Part shown: positions 42,590 through 53,839 of the stretch, piece by piece
Layout of the letters: each line of letters opens with the position of its first letter
Numbering within the stretch: the stretch's first letter is position 1
Assembly: GCF_025698545.1 (NCBI RefSeq)
Contig: NC_068565.1
Coordinates: forward strand, 930,001 to 994,000
Length of the DNA stretch: 64,000 bases
Source of the DNA: Gossypium raimondii
Lineage: Eukaryota; Streptophyta; Magnoliopsida; Malvales; Malvaceae
Direction of reading: 5' to 3'
Notes under the pieces: generated by a model
Told to the model about the DNA's origin: nothing
Databases searched by the model: none
The model's input: only the letters and a program-made list of their open reading frames with translations
Made by a program: the position numbers and the translations under genes

Positions 42590-43012
42590 AAGAATATACG
42601 AACGAGATTAACATTAGTTACAAAATGAGCATTGAACTATTCGAAAGTTTTGATTTGAGTCATTAGGCTGTTATGTTTTTTTTTTTTTAAGTTAGACTAA
42701 TGAGTTCCATGTGACAAATTGATGATCAATATGGTGGATCAATACTCATCGACAAGTGAAAAAAACATAGCTTAGATTTCAGTCAATATGACGATTAGTG
42801 TCGGAAATCAGATAAGAAAATTATTTAGATTTTAGTTCGTAAATTTGTGATATTTAAAGTTGTTTCATGAAAAAAAGATAAACTAAACTATAAAAGAGAA
42901 GAGGAATGAGAGAATCAAAACTTTCAAATATTTTAATAATCATTTAGTAATATTCTAAAGTAAAATGAATAAAATATAAACTTAATAGTAACATTAGACA
43001 AAGTTTACCCAA
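42590..43012. repeat. Repeat family D copy 2
   Basis: Shares 'gagcattgaactattcgaaa', 'gtggatcaatactcatcgac', 'aagaaaattatttagatttt' and 'tcaaaactttcaaatatttt' with, in the same order, 16005-16545. Ends 'aaagtttacccaag'. Non-coding. Confidence 0.5.
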
Positions 43013-43137
43013 GAAATACATACATAATCACAATGCATACAATGCAAGAATTGGGAGAACAAACTACAAACGAATAAAAAGCGCTGTCGTTTAAGCCCCA
43101 CATCTTTATGCTTTGTCGCCATCTTCCTTAAAATTAA

Positions 43138-43762
43138 GGGTAAACTACATAGATAGTCATCCAACTATTTAAAAATTTCATTTTAGGTATCTAAAATAAA
43201 AAGTTTGCAATTAAAATACTCACATTACATAGTTAATCATTTTGGTCACTCCGTTAAAATTACAAACCAATATGGTAGTAAAAATTTTGGTGTAATAACA
43301 AATTTAGCCTTCAAAATTTACATATTATATAAATTTAGTCATAATTTTAAAAAACTAACCCTCAAAATTTACAAACAATCTCAATTTGATCCTAATTCTA
43401 AAAATTCAAAGGGATATATAAAAACACCTAAATATAATAAATTTAAATATTATTGTTATATATTTTGAAAATATTTGTGCATTTTATATATCACTTTGAA
43501 TTTTTAGAATTAAGGATCAAATTGAAATTATTTGTAAATTTTGAGGGTTAATTTTTAAAATTATGACTAAATTGATATAATATGTAAATTTATTTTTATA
43601 CCAAATTTTTAACTATCATGTCAACTCCCTGGTTGTGATTTTAACAAGAGTGATCAAAATGTCCGAACTATGTAACGTGGGTGCTTAAATTGCAAATTTT
43701 TTATTTTAGTGCTTCAAATAAAAATTTTTGATAGTTGGGTGGACTATCTGTGCAGTTTACCC
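43138..43762. mobile_element. Long foldback MITE, family C copy 2, Mutator-like
   Basis: 625 bp. Ends GGGTAAACTACATAGATAGT and, from the other side, GGGTAAACTGCACAGATAGT. The two halves mirror each other almost throughout, for example 'caatttgatcctaattct' and 'agaattaaggatcaaattg'. A perfect 9-bp duplication TAAAATTAA flanks it (43129-43137 and 43763-43771), as expected for Mutator-like mobilisation. It ends 280 bp before the FyPP start codon. Confidence 0.8.
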
Positions 43763-43853
43763 TAAAATTAAAACAAGAAATAAAAATTAACGCCTAGATC
43801 TGTTTTGCATTTGGCTCCATTGATTTAACGGTGAAAAAAAAAACCGGACAAAA

Positions 43854-43873
43854 AAGAAGAAGAAGAAGAAGAG
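43854..43873 (+). repeat. (AAG)n microsatellite in the FyPP leader
   Basis: About six units of AAG, some 170 bases before the FyPP ATG and probably within its 5' leader. Purine-rich runs of this kind are common in plant leaders. Confidence 0.6.
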
Positions 43874-44042
43874 CGGCCATTGAAATTTTCTTCGTCAAGC
43901 TGCTTTTCTCCTCTGGTTAAAATCCCAGGTACAGGGAGAAGAGCGTGAAATTTACTTATTTTTTCTATTCATATTATTATTAAAAAAATTTCGCCAACAC
44001 TCAAAAGTGAAAGAATTCGAGCTTTCCGAGGAGAAGGAATCG

Positions 44043-47000
44043 ATGGATTTAGATCAATGGATATCAAAGGTTAAAGAAGGGCAGCATCTCTTGGAAGACG
44101 AGCTCCAGCTTCTTTGTGAATACGTATGTCTTCTTCTTATCCTTCCCTCTTTCTCTACTTTCCTTTTTTGGGCCTTTCAGCTACTAGGGTTTTACAATTG
44201 AGTAAAGTATGGTTTCTATTGTTTCTTTGGTGATTGGGTAATTAAGAGATTCGAAAATTGGTGTTTGTTTTGTTAAACTGAAGTTGAGCATTTGTAATGA
44301 ATGAAGAACTACAAAGAAAAAGAAAAAGGAAGTGAAGTTCGTGTCTGTACTTGAATATCATGGCATCTGTGTTTTTTTTTTTAATTTAAATTATAGTATC
44401 TCTAAGTAATGTTTCTAATGAATATTCACTGCGCTTTTCTTAATAAAAAGAAAGCTTCCCGAAACTGCGATTGCTTGCATTTCCTGGGTTTTTGTTTGAT
44501 TGAAGAATCATACACATAATGTTTACAGTTATATTAGCTACTTGTTTAGTTTCTTTGTTCTGCATTTTAGTAGAGTGCTTTGGTCGCTGATATATATTAT
44601 CAACTCGCAGTTTTATTCACTATGAAGGTTTACTCTCTGTGTGATTTCATTATTATGTAAAACATTACAGGTAAAAGAAATCCTCATAGAGGAGTCGAAT
44701 GTGCAACCTATCAACAGTCCAGTTACTGTTTGCGGTGATATCCATGGCCAGTTTCATGATCTAATGAAACTTTTTCGGACTGGAGGTCATGTACCAGAGA
44801 CAAATTACATTTTTATGGTATATTTTATGTCTATTGCCTTTATTTTTATAACTTTTTTTTTTTTGTGAAATTCCATGTGATGGTGTCTATGATAGATTAG
44901 TGATTTCAATTAATGAATGCTAAACTTTCCTATTCCCTTGGACAGGGAGATTTTGTTGATCGAGGTTATAATAGTCTTGAAGTTTTCACTATTCTTTTGC
45001 TTCTTAAGGCAAGGTATGCCCTCTTGGTAATAGTCTTGAAGTTTTCACTATTCTTTTGCTTCTTAAGGCAAGGTATGCCCTCTTGGTACATACTTAAGCA
45101 TCTCTATAACATTGCTTGGGGTTTATCTACTGATTTTCAACCTTGTACTTGGGTACATTATTTTTCTGCTTGTGACTTGTTCCTGGTTTACTGTCTGATT
45201 CCTAGCTGAAATTGCAGACCTCCTATGTACAATGTGTCCCCTGGTTAAGGTGTATTGGTCATCAACAATCATCATACACAGTTTCAAATTGTAGTTTTGT
45301 TTAGGAAGAAAAACCAACGCTAATATATTATTTATTTTAAAATTAGCCAAATTGCAACTTTTTCGTGCTTCAGATAAAAATACCCTGTTGAAGCTATCAT
45401 GTTGTTTTGGCAGCAAGATAGCAGGATATATTGTATTTGTTGTCATTCTTTCATTTTGAAGGTTTAATACTGATACCATAAATTGGTTCTGATAATGCTT
45501 TTCCAAGCATTTGATACTGTATTTTTTTTTGGCTGTTTATTGCTTGAAATAAGAGGTAACTTTGCTTCTCTTTATGTGCTCTGAATCACAGATACCCAGC
45601 GAATATCACTCTCTTGCGTGGGAATCATGAAAGCAGACAGCTTACTCAGGTGTGCTTTTAAATAACAAAACGGAATATGCTTGTAAAAAGGCTTATAGAA
45701 TTTTACGCGTTAGTGAAAATCTAAGGTTAAGCTTTACGAGTAGCACACCATCTGTGAGGATCTGAGGATCTGGAAGTTATATATGCAACCGTACTAGTTT
45801 GATTTTTAGTGTTGTTGAATAGTGCTGCAAAGCTGGAATTTTTTAGAAAAGCATCTGAAATACTGAGGACTGCCATTTTTTCGGTGTGTATACGTCTTTA
45901 CCAGGTTTATGGTTTCTATGATGAATGCCAAAGGAAGTATGGAAATGCTAATGCATGGCGGTATTGTACAGATGTTTTTGACTATCTTACACTTTCAGCA
46001 ATTATAGATGGGACTGTAAGCATTCTCTCTAAACTTCCTAAAACTAAGCACCTTATTAGCTCACATTTTTTATAGTTCTATGATTTTTTATTTTGTAGGT
46101 ACTTTGTGTACATGGTGGCCTTTCTCCTGATGTTAGAACTATTGATCAGGTATGTTTCATATTTTGAAGTTTAGTGTAGTTTTTCTTGTAGCAAGCATGA
46201 ATAATCATGTGATAATCTGGTCTGAGACATCTTGAGTAATCTAATAAAAGCAAGGCGTGTATGTTGACCTTTTCCTATATTTGAGTGGAGGACAACATTA
46301 TGGTCAATTGAAGATAAATAAATTTTTAAGAAATAACGGGGAAGGTTTTAGTTCCTTTTGTCTGTTAAAGAGGGTGCATTACGGTATTGAAAAAAAAGAA
46401 AAGAAAAAGAAAGAGGGTGCATTACAGCATTGGACTTTACCGACTTTGTAATCATCTAGTCTGAGTAGTATCTTTCTATTCAGTTTAGTTAATATTATTA
46501 ACCATCCTCTCCAAATCTTATTAAATAAGGTGTATGTACTTGATCACTCAGTTGCTTTTTTTTTTTGGTTTGTTCTGCTTAAGAGATAATTGACACTTTA
46601 GTCATTTCTATCTGGTGGTGTTTTATTTCACTAGTATGGTACCAGTTTTTCCGAGTGCAGTGATTGTTGGTTTGCTTCATTATTTCATTAGATGGTGTTG
46701 ATGCAGTTTTCTTTCCCCTCCTTTTATGCCAGATTAGGGTAATTGACCGGAACTGTGAAATCCCTCATGAAGGTCCATTCTGTGATCTCATGTGGAGTGA
46801 TCCAGAAGATATTGAAACATGGGCGGTCAGTCCACGTGGAGCCGGTTGGCTATTTGGGTCCAGGGTCACATCCGAGGTAACCAATCTTATCTCAGTTTAC
46901 AGTCATGTTGTCATGCTGCAATAATAATTTTAACTTTTTCCATCCATTGCAGTTCAACCACATAAACAATCTTGATCTTGTCTGTCGAGCTCACCAACTC

Positions 47001-47379
47001 GTGCAAGAAGGTCTTAAGTATATGTTTCAAGATAAAGGCCTAGTAACTGTGAGGCACTCTACTTTCCATTATCATCGTTTTTGCTTAATGGTACCAAGAG
47101 ATTAATAGAATTTCTTGAATACTGGTTTCTTACAGGTGTGGTCCGCACCGAATTATTGCTACCGTTGTGGGAACGTAGCTTCTATATTGAGCTTCAACGA
47201 GAATATGGTGAGAATTCTTTAACCTTCTTATTTTTCCTCTTTGCTTTACAAGTGTGTTCAAATGACCTTGTCATACTGGTGTTTATAATCTTCAGGAGAG
47301 AGAAGTGAAGTTCTTCACTGAAACAGAAGAAAATAACCAGATGAGAGGGCCGAGGTCTGGAGTCCCATATTTCTTGTAG
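44043..47379 (+). CDS. FYPP: Serine/threonine phosphatase PP6 catalytic subunit (FyPP type)
   Basis: Metal-dependent phosphatase; the Arabidopsis counterparts FyPP1/3 act in phytochrome, auxin (PIN) and ABA signalling. Ten exons: 44043-44123, 44671-44817, 44946-45013, 45592-45649, 45905-46015, 46099-46149, 46733-46876, 46953-47048, 47136-47207, 47296-47379. They give exactly 303 residues, the family length. Signatures: [52 protein letters not shown], and the C-terminal YFL that PP2A-like enzymes use for methylation and subunit choice. The [20 protein letters not shown] start separates it from PP2A and PP4. Exon 3 and its donor are partly copied in a 59-bp tandem duplication. Confidence 0.97.
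44969..45086 (+). repeat. 59-bp perfect tandem duplication across the exon 3 / intron 3 border of FyPP
   Basis: The unit at 44969-45027 is repeated without change at 45028-45086. It includes the last 45 bases of exon 3, the donor GTATGC and the next bases of the intron. The first donor (after 45013) keeps frame with exon 4; the copied donor (after 45072) would shift it. Confidence 0.95.
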
Positions 47380-49124
47380 AGCTACATACTGCAGTACTTG
47401 TAAAATTATCCCTAACATCAGGTTGCCAAAGGGAGGTGTCACAAGAAAGCCTCAATACGATGTTTGACATGGCTGACATGTAAATTTCTGTCTAATCCTT
47501 GTCTGACATGGCTGCAACATGGCTTTGTCTTTAAATCTTTGCCTTTGTCCCCGTACAATCGATATTAATGTATGCTAATCGATGTTTAGTTACTAACTTA
47601 AGAGTCTGTTTTTGAATTCTTGAGGTGTATTTGTTTCATTATGTATACTGCATTTGATCTAGTTCTAAAATATCATCATTTGTTTTCCTTGTGTTCTTTT
47701 TGACTAAAATGATATTGGATTTTACTCAAATCCTGATATTCCTTAGGTTGATAGCAATGGTTCCAATTGTTAAAGATTATAAAAGTATTTCACTATGATC
47801 CGTGTAATTAAATACATAAACTTTGATTTGGTGCAATTGTACACAAATTAGATTGTGGATCAATTGTACACATTTAAATAAATACATTGATCTACTTTTA
47901 TATTGGATAAATATAAAATAATTATATATGCAATATGTACATCTAAAATAAGAATATATTAATAACTATAAAAATTAAATCAAATCAAAATTTTATGTAT
48001 AAAATTGCATAAAATAAAATTTATGTATAACATTGTACATTGGATCAATATTCATGTGTAGTTTTAAGATTTAATAAAAGAATTTAGTCCAATTATTAAG
48101 TAACTATTAAAAATTGAGAAGATAGTTTTTGTTTTAATTTTTAAAATTTGATCTTCGTTCTTCATAAAAACTAAGAATTTAGTCCAATTATTAGGTAACA
48201 GTATTAAATCCTCAACGGTTTAAATTTATATGGGGTGAATTAATAAAATTAACAATTTAGTAATTTATATGAACAAATTATAATAACAAAAATTTAAGTT
48301 CACGTGACCAATAATTGAACTAATTCATAACTTAAAAAGAATACTAGATGAAATTTTAATAAATTAAAGTAAATTTATCTTTAAGTAATTTTGGTAAAGT
48401 AAAAAAGATGAACCCATAATTCATACCTATCAAAGTGTTCCATGTTTTCATTATTAATTGTTTGAAACAATCGATAATAGACGTAAAAGTATGAATGTTA
48501 ACCTTTGCTCTCTATTCACCCATTTTTGTAATTAACTATTCCAATCAATCCATAAACTTAAATTATATTAATTTTTAAATTTCTTTATTGAGTTTTAAAT
48601 TATAGATAAAACACACTAATATCATATATATATATTAACTAAATTGAAAAAGGAATGAGTGGAACCAAAATCAATTTTTATTATTATTTCTCTTTGTTTA
48701 AATCTTTTAAAATATTGAACCAACTTAACAAAGAGCACGTAATTTTTTCGAAATTAATATTTTATTCAAAAATTTCAAAATATTGAACTTGAACCCATAG
48801 TCCAACAACGAGCCCCTCTTATAGTATTTTTATATTGTCCAAAAACACTTGAAATTCGCTTCCTTTAATATTGTCAAAGCAAATATTTAAAGTTTAAAGT
48901 TTAAAATTAAAATTAAAATTAAAATTAAAAACCCATAGTGTTTTTGGATTTTGAGTCAACGTAATAAAATTAAATTACTCAAATTCACTTAATGGCATAT
49001 CATATAAGATCTATTACTTATGTTTTCTACCATTCAAGCTAGATAAGTAGATCTCCATGTTTTTCCCCTTGGGCTTAGCCGCTTAGCTCATTTAAGCAGT
49101 GTGAAGTGGTTAACAAAGACCACC
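47380..49124. other. FyPP 3' UTR and AT-rich intergenic DNA
   Basis: The FyPP 3' UTR probably runs to about 47680. A palindromic repeat of the 'caattgtacacaaatt' / 'gtataacattgtacattgg' kind lies at 47780-48090. A TTAAAA array stands at 48901-48930. No gene seen. Confidence 0.55.
48901..48930. repeat. (TTAAAA)5 array
   Basis: Five perfect TTAAAA units, preceded by diverged AAAGTT-type units at 48885-48900. Confidence 0.8.
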
Positions 49125-49367
49125 ATGACAGCAACAAAGAAGCTTTCATCTCTTTTTCTTATGTTGTCACTCATTTGTTTCATCTCCATCTTTCTCCTCT
49201 CTATTCCTAGAAAAGCTTCCATTTTTTTCCCTGCAACTCGTCCCAATTCCTCCGGTTTAGACCCAGCGACGGTTAGCACCAATTCCATCACTCGATCCCA
49301 CCCACCTACAACTGGCGATTCTTTGCATCGAGTTGTGGGTTTACGACCAAGATATGAGTTTCGCTAG
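49125..49367 (+). CDS. Possible small secreted or membrane-anchored peptide, unrecognised
   Basis: An 80-codon intronless frame starting at ATG 49125, in the good context CACCATGAC. The N-terminus MTATKKLSS is followed by one strongly hydrophobic stretch (LFLMLSLICFISIFLLSI, about residues 10-27). A polar, Pro/Ser/Thr-rich middle comes next (RPNSSG, SHPPTTGDS), then a basic end, LHRVVGLRPRYEFR. The layout is that of plant pre-propeptides with a C-terminal signal, but the last residues fit none of the CLE, CEP, IDA, PSK, PSY or RGF consensus patterns I know. The G+C content rises over the frame compared with its flanks. It could also be a chance frame. Confidence 0.35.
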   Translation: MTATKKLSSLFLMLSLICFISIFLLSIPRKASIFFPATRPNSSGLDPATVSTNSITRSHPPTTGDSLHRVVGLRPRYEFR

Positions 49368-50066
49368 CTACAAGGAAATGTTTGAATGATGGAATTACAC
49401 TTTATAAACAAAATTTTAGAAATCCGATTAAATTCAATCTCTATCATTTCGAGCTCATTATCTTTATCCGAAAATTTTAAATATATAGTATTTAAAAAAT
49501 TTATAAAAAAATCAAATCACATAAATGGTAATAACCATTTACCATTACGTTTGAAATTTAATTTAAATATTTAAGTAATAAAAGAAAATTTTAAAAATCA
49601 TTTGCAATTCAATAAAAATTTAAAATAATAATTTATTTATTATTATTCTATTTAATTAATGAATAATTAAAAAACTAAAAAAACGGTTGCCTCACTTATC
49701 GTAATATTGTTAAAATTATTTTGTTAACATCTGAATTTTGAAATCTGAAAATTAAAGAGACTAAATTATTAAAATAAAAATATAAAGACTAAATTGAAAA
49801 GTGAAGAGAACTATGGCAAATTTAACCTTTTTATTTTTTTTCTTCCAATTCTAAACGTGGACCCCTCCGACCTTTAGGGAATTAGAACATTAAACAAAAA
49901 CCCTCGTCTAAAAAAAGCCTAAAACCCATAAAAAGCCCTGCCCTGCCTCTGCCTGCAACTCGCTGCTGCGACTCGCCCCTTCATTTCATTCCTCTCTTTC
50001 ACACTAACCGTCGCGGCTGTTCGAATTTTTGCGTCCAAAAAGGTTTTTGTTTTCCTTCAACCAAAA
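49368..50066. other. Intergenic, TOM40 upstream region
   Basis: AT-rich to about 49850, then a C/T-rich stretch (for example CCCTGCCCTGCCTCTGCCTG at 49938) that is probably TOM40 core promoter and leader. No gene seen. Confidence 0.5.
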
Positions 50067-53000
50067 ATGGCGGGGCTTGTACCTCCAGTTACCACCACGA
50101 TTCCAGCCGATGCATCCAAGACGAAGAAAGCCGACGAGAAAACCGATTACATGAATCTTCCTTGCCCCATTCCTTTCGAAGAGATTCACCGCGAAGCTCT
50201 CAGTTAGTTTTTTCATCAATCTTCTCACTTTCTAATTTTCAGATTTATTACGTCTCTTGATTGGGAGCTATGTCTTTTAGTTTAGAATGGGAGCTTTTAT
50301 TTATTGATGTTTATTGGCTTATGTAGAGTGAAGGTGTTGCAGATTTAGTTTCTGATCTGGTTTAGCTCCTTTGTAGATCCTTTGTATGCTCTGATTACTG
50401 GAAATTAGCCTTTATAGAGCCTTAGTATGCAGATTTAGCTTCTAGTTTAGTGCTCCAAGCACATTCTTTAAGATTCATGTATGTAGTAATATCTTCGACC
50501 AATGTATTGAAAATGATGAATAAAGTTACTAATTATTGCATTTTTTTACAACATTTGAACATTATTGAGTATTTTTTTTTATGTGCAAAGTAGGTCGTAG
50601 CTTGAGTATAGGGATAGGGTTGCTGATGTTGGGATTTGAAGTCAGAGTTGGCATGCTTACGTGAAATAACTGAGCTAAGCCAGTATAAAGAGTATATTAA
50701 CTAACCTTAAAGAGTGCCTGAGGGCACTCGTTAACAAAACCTTTTGATTCGTCGTATAAGCAAGTTTTGTGAATGCAGTTGCTTGTTAGAATTGGTGATA
50801 GCAGAATTTAAAACCTTTTGAGTTCTAGGGTATTATGATGCGCCTATAGTATACGTAGTGTTATTATGTAGAAAAAGGAATGGCCTAAAACAGTGGTTAG
50901 GATCTACTATTTTCAATGAAAAGATTAATGTTTATTCTTGAATATATCTGGCAGTGTCTCTGAAGCCAGAAACTTTTGAAGGATTGCGATTTGATTTTAC
51001 CAAAGGACTAAATCAGAAATTCTCACTCAGTCACAGGTTGCTTTAGCTTCTTTGACTCTTTGAGGTTATTATTATTTTCTTATGTATTTTCTATATTAAT
51101 TAATAATAATGGTGTCTGTTCCCTCTCTATAATTTCAGTGTATCTATGGGCCCAACTGAAATTCCTTCTCAATCTGCTGAAACCATTAAAATCCCTACCT
51201 CTCACTATGAATTTGGTGCCAATTATATTGATCCAAATGTAGGTGGTTCTCTCATTATGTTGCTCTTCCAATCTCACCCTTTTGTCCTCCTAAATTATTT
51301 TATCTTACCAAGTCAATCTAATAGTAAGATCAATTATGGGGTTTCCTCAGTTGATGCTTATTGGGAGGGTCTTGACTGATGGTAGACTCAATGCAAGAGT
51401 GAAATGGGATTTGACTGACAATCTTACTGTGAAGGCTAATGCTCAGGTAATTAGCATTTTCATTAATTCTTTAAGCTTTGGTTTTCTCATTTTCAGGCAT
51501 AATATATGAATTTGCATTTGTAAGCTAGGGAATAACTTTATCTTTTTTTCTGTTGAAGCTCACAAATGAGCCTCATATGTCACATGGCATGTTCAACTTT
51601 GATTACAAGGTCAGTCACTCTTAAACTAGATTATATCTTGACTAGTTAGCTCTTGGTTGTGCCTGCATTATTGTTTGTATCATTCCAACTGTGATGAAAT
51701 GTGAGCTTGCCTTGTCTTTTGACATTTCTCTTTTCCTTGTACAGGGTAAAGACTACAGGTCTCAGTTTCAGATTGGAAATGGCGCATTATTTGGAGCTAG
51801 TTATTTCCAGGTAACCTTTCAAATCTATTGTTTGTTCAGATGCTCTACCTTATTACTATTGCTATGGTATATCTTGTTTTAGATGATAAATGCAATATGA
51901 TACATATATCGGTGGTGATGAATGCAACCTAGACTTCCTAGGGCCTTCTGCATTTTGCATTTTCATTGCTGTTTTAGAGAGGCATCGCACGACATTCATC
52001 ATCAACCTTATTATGTATCCACCATTTTGTAATTATGATTTGTTGTTATTATTGTTAACCTGCACCATATTTGTGCAGAGTGTCACACCACATTTATCCA
52101 TGGGTGGTGAAGTATTTTGGGCTGGTCAGCACCGAAAGTCAGGCATAGGTTATGCTGGCCGTTATGAAACAGATAAAATGGTACTTGCAGCCGGGTTTCA
52201 TCCTTTATTATCAGCTTTTCAGTATTTATTTTTGCAATTGTTAGTGGGTGCTGTTTATGACTTCCAAATATGTTTCTGAGCCTGTTATAAAGGTATGAAT
52301 GTCATTTAGATTCAGGATGTCCTTTCTTTTCTATGACTTAAACAACATTTCCAAAACATGGAACTGGTGGACCAAGTCATCAGAATCAAGGACATTGTTT
52401 GATTCATGAAAAACTCATGCTTCAGCATTTAAACTTCTGTCATGAAGTTTCTAGATTATCCAAAAGAGAAAAAAAAAGTTTGTCCTGTCCCTCGATGTTT
52501 GATGGCAATGCTTCTTCTAATATTACTTTTCAAAAAAAAAAAAATGCAAAAAAAAAAAGCATACTTTTAATCCATACCATAGTTAATTCATTTCTCCCTC
52601 ACCACTTTTTGCAACTTTCCTCTATCAAGAGGAACTTGTCGATGGCATGGTGTCACTTGTTATCACTAGAAATATTCTCCGTTTGCTTTATGCTTATACA
52701 ACCAGCCTAAGCATTCGCTGCCTCCAGGTTGCCACAGGCCAAGTTGCAAGCACTGGAATGGTTGCTTTGAGTTATGTTCAGAAGGTATCTGAGAAGGTAA
52801 GAACTTTATCCTCCTAATAATGATGCAATCTGTTAGGGTGTTATTCTTATGCAACATTTTTCTATCAAGGTTTCTCTGGCATCAGATTTCATGTATAACT
52901 ACATGTCAAAAGATGTAACAGCAAGTGTCGGCTACGATTACATCCTTAGACAGGTAAGTTTTGGGTTGATAAATTTTCAATATTAGTGCATATTGATGTT

Positions 53001-53839
53001 TTTGCATGTCTATAGGTGGTGTAATATTAGGATTTTTATTGTTTGATGCATGCATATTAGGAAACATGAACTATTATGACACTGAATTCATATGACATCT
53101 ATTTTTGAGGAAGTCTTTTGTTATGAATATTTTCAACATCCTATAGTTTATGTTCCTACATTCTTTTTTGAAGTAGTAGAATGGATCTAATTATACCATC
53201 ATTACGATTAATAATTTTATTGTGTTTTCAGTGTCGCTTGAGGGGAAAGATTGATTCAAATGGGTGCACGACTGCTTTTCTGGAAGAGCGGTTAAATATG
53301 GGTCTAAATTTTATTCTCTCTGCTGAGGTAAGATAGCTTTCATAACAAGAGATCTACAATTATACACATAGAGAAGTTTGTTTAGTTGTTTCTAAAACTT
53401 AATCATAAAATCCAGACGGGGTGACATTGGTTTGATCTTCAGATTACAAGTTCAACTGTTGAATCTGATTAGTCAATTAAATATTAAATGCGATTTTGAT
53501 ATTATTAAGTACTAAATAAGAAATTAGTTGATATATATTCGGCTTAATTTTATAGCTTTAAATATGGGACAAACCGGTAACCAGTTTTTTACTAGTTGAA
53601 CTGGTTTTCTACCTATTCATCGAATCATTGATCCTTTGGTGTGTGACAGACTGGACAGGTCACCAAATCTTGGTTGAATTAGTTCGACCGACCAATCGGG
53701 TTTTATTTTTCCACATGGTGATACCCAAAAGCTATGGAAATTGTGTTTCATAACATATTTCTTTTGTTGGATTCATATTTTGCAGATAGATCATAAAAAG
53801 AAAGACTACAAATTTGGATTTGGATTGACCGTAGGATGA
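50067..53839 (+). CDS. TOM40: TOM40, channel of the mitochondrial outer-membrane translocase
   Basis: Beta-barrel pore through which nuclear-coded precursors enter mitochondria. Eleven exons: 50067-50202, 50955-51036, 51139-51238, 51351-51446, 51559-51609, 51745-51810, 52079-52180, 52728-52796, 52870-52953, 53232-53327, 53786-53839. They give 311 residues (Arabidopsis TOM40-1 has about 309). The N-terminal arm runs to about residue 45 ([20 protein letters not shown]); the Porin_3 barrel follows with strands such as [44 protein letters not shown] and [13 protein letters not shown], and ends with the beta signal KFGFGLTVG. The stop comes directly after that last strand, as expected. Intron 10 carries an 'accggt'-type repeat. 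Confidence 0.96.
53560..53705. repeat. 'aaccggt..gaactggtt' repeat in TOM40 intron 10
   Basis: Shares the alternating 'accggt', 'gttgaactggtt' and 'gttcgaccgacc' words with 54060-54400 and, more loosely, 42340-42560. Non-coding dispersed repeat; borders not sharp. Confidence 0.4.

Larger units (their letters stand above)
36337..43137. other. Gene-poor region between KTN80 and FyPP
   Basis: The first several hundred bases hold the KTN80 promoter and leader, probably with an intron. Beyond about 37000 there is only AT-rich repeat DNA. It contains a hAT-like MITE at 40796-41465, a LINE tail at 41466-41750, text rich in 'ggttcaat' and 'caattgatt' words at 42290-42560, and a second family D repeat at 42590-43012. 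Open frames here are short, low in complexity and unlike known proteins. Confidence 0.6.

Noticed and set aside
43205-43468. 87-codon frame upstream of FyPP
   Set aside because: It lies wholly inside the foldback MITE and is a by-product of its AT-rich arm.
45014-45072. Use of the downstream copied donor as the main FyPP splice site
   Set aside because: It would add 59 bases and shift the frame; the upstream donor gives the exact family protein.
44043-47379. PP2A or PP4 (PPX) catalytic subunit
   Set aside because: The [11 protein letters not shown] start and [10 protein letters not shown] end are those of the PP6/FyPP branch.
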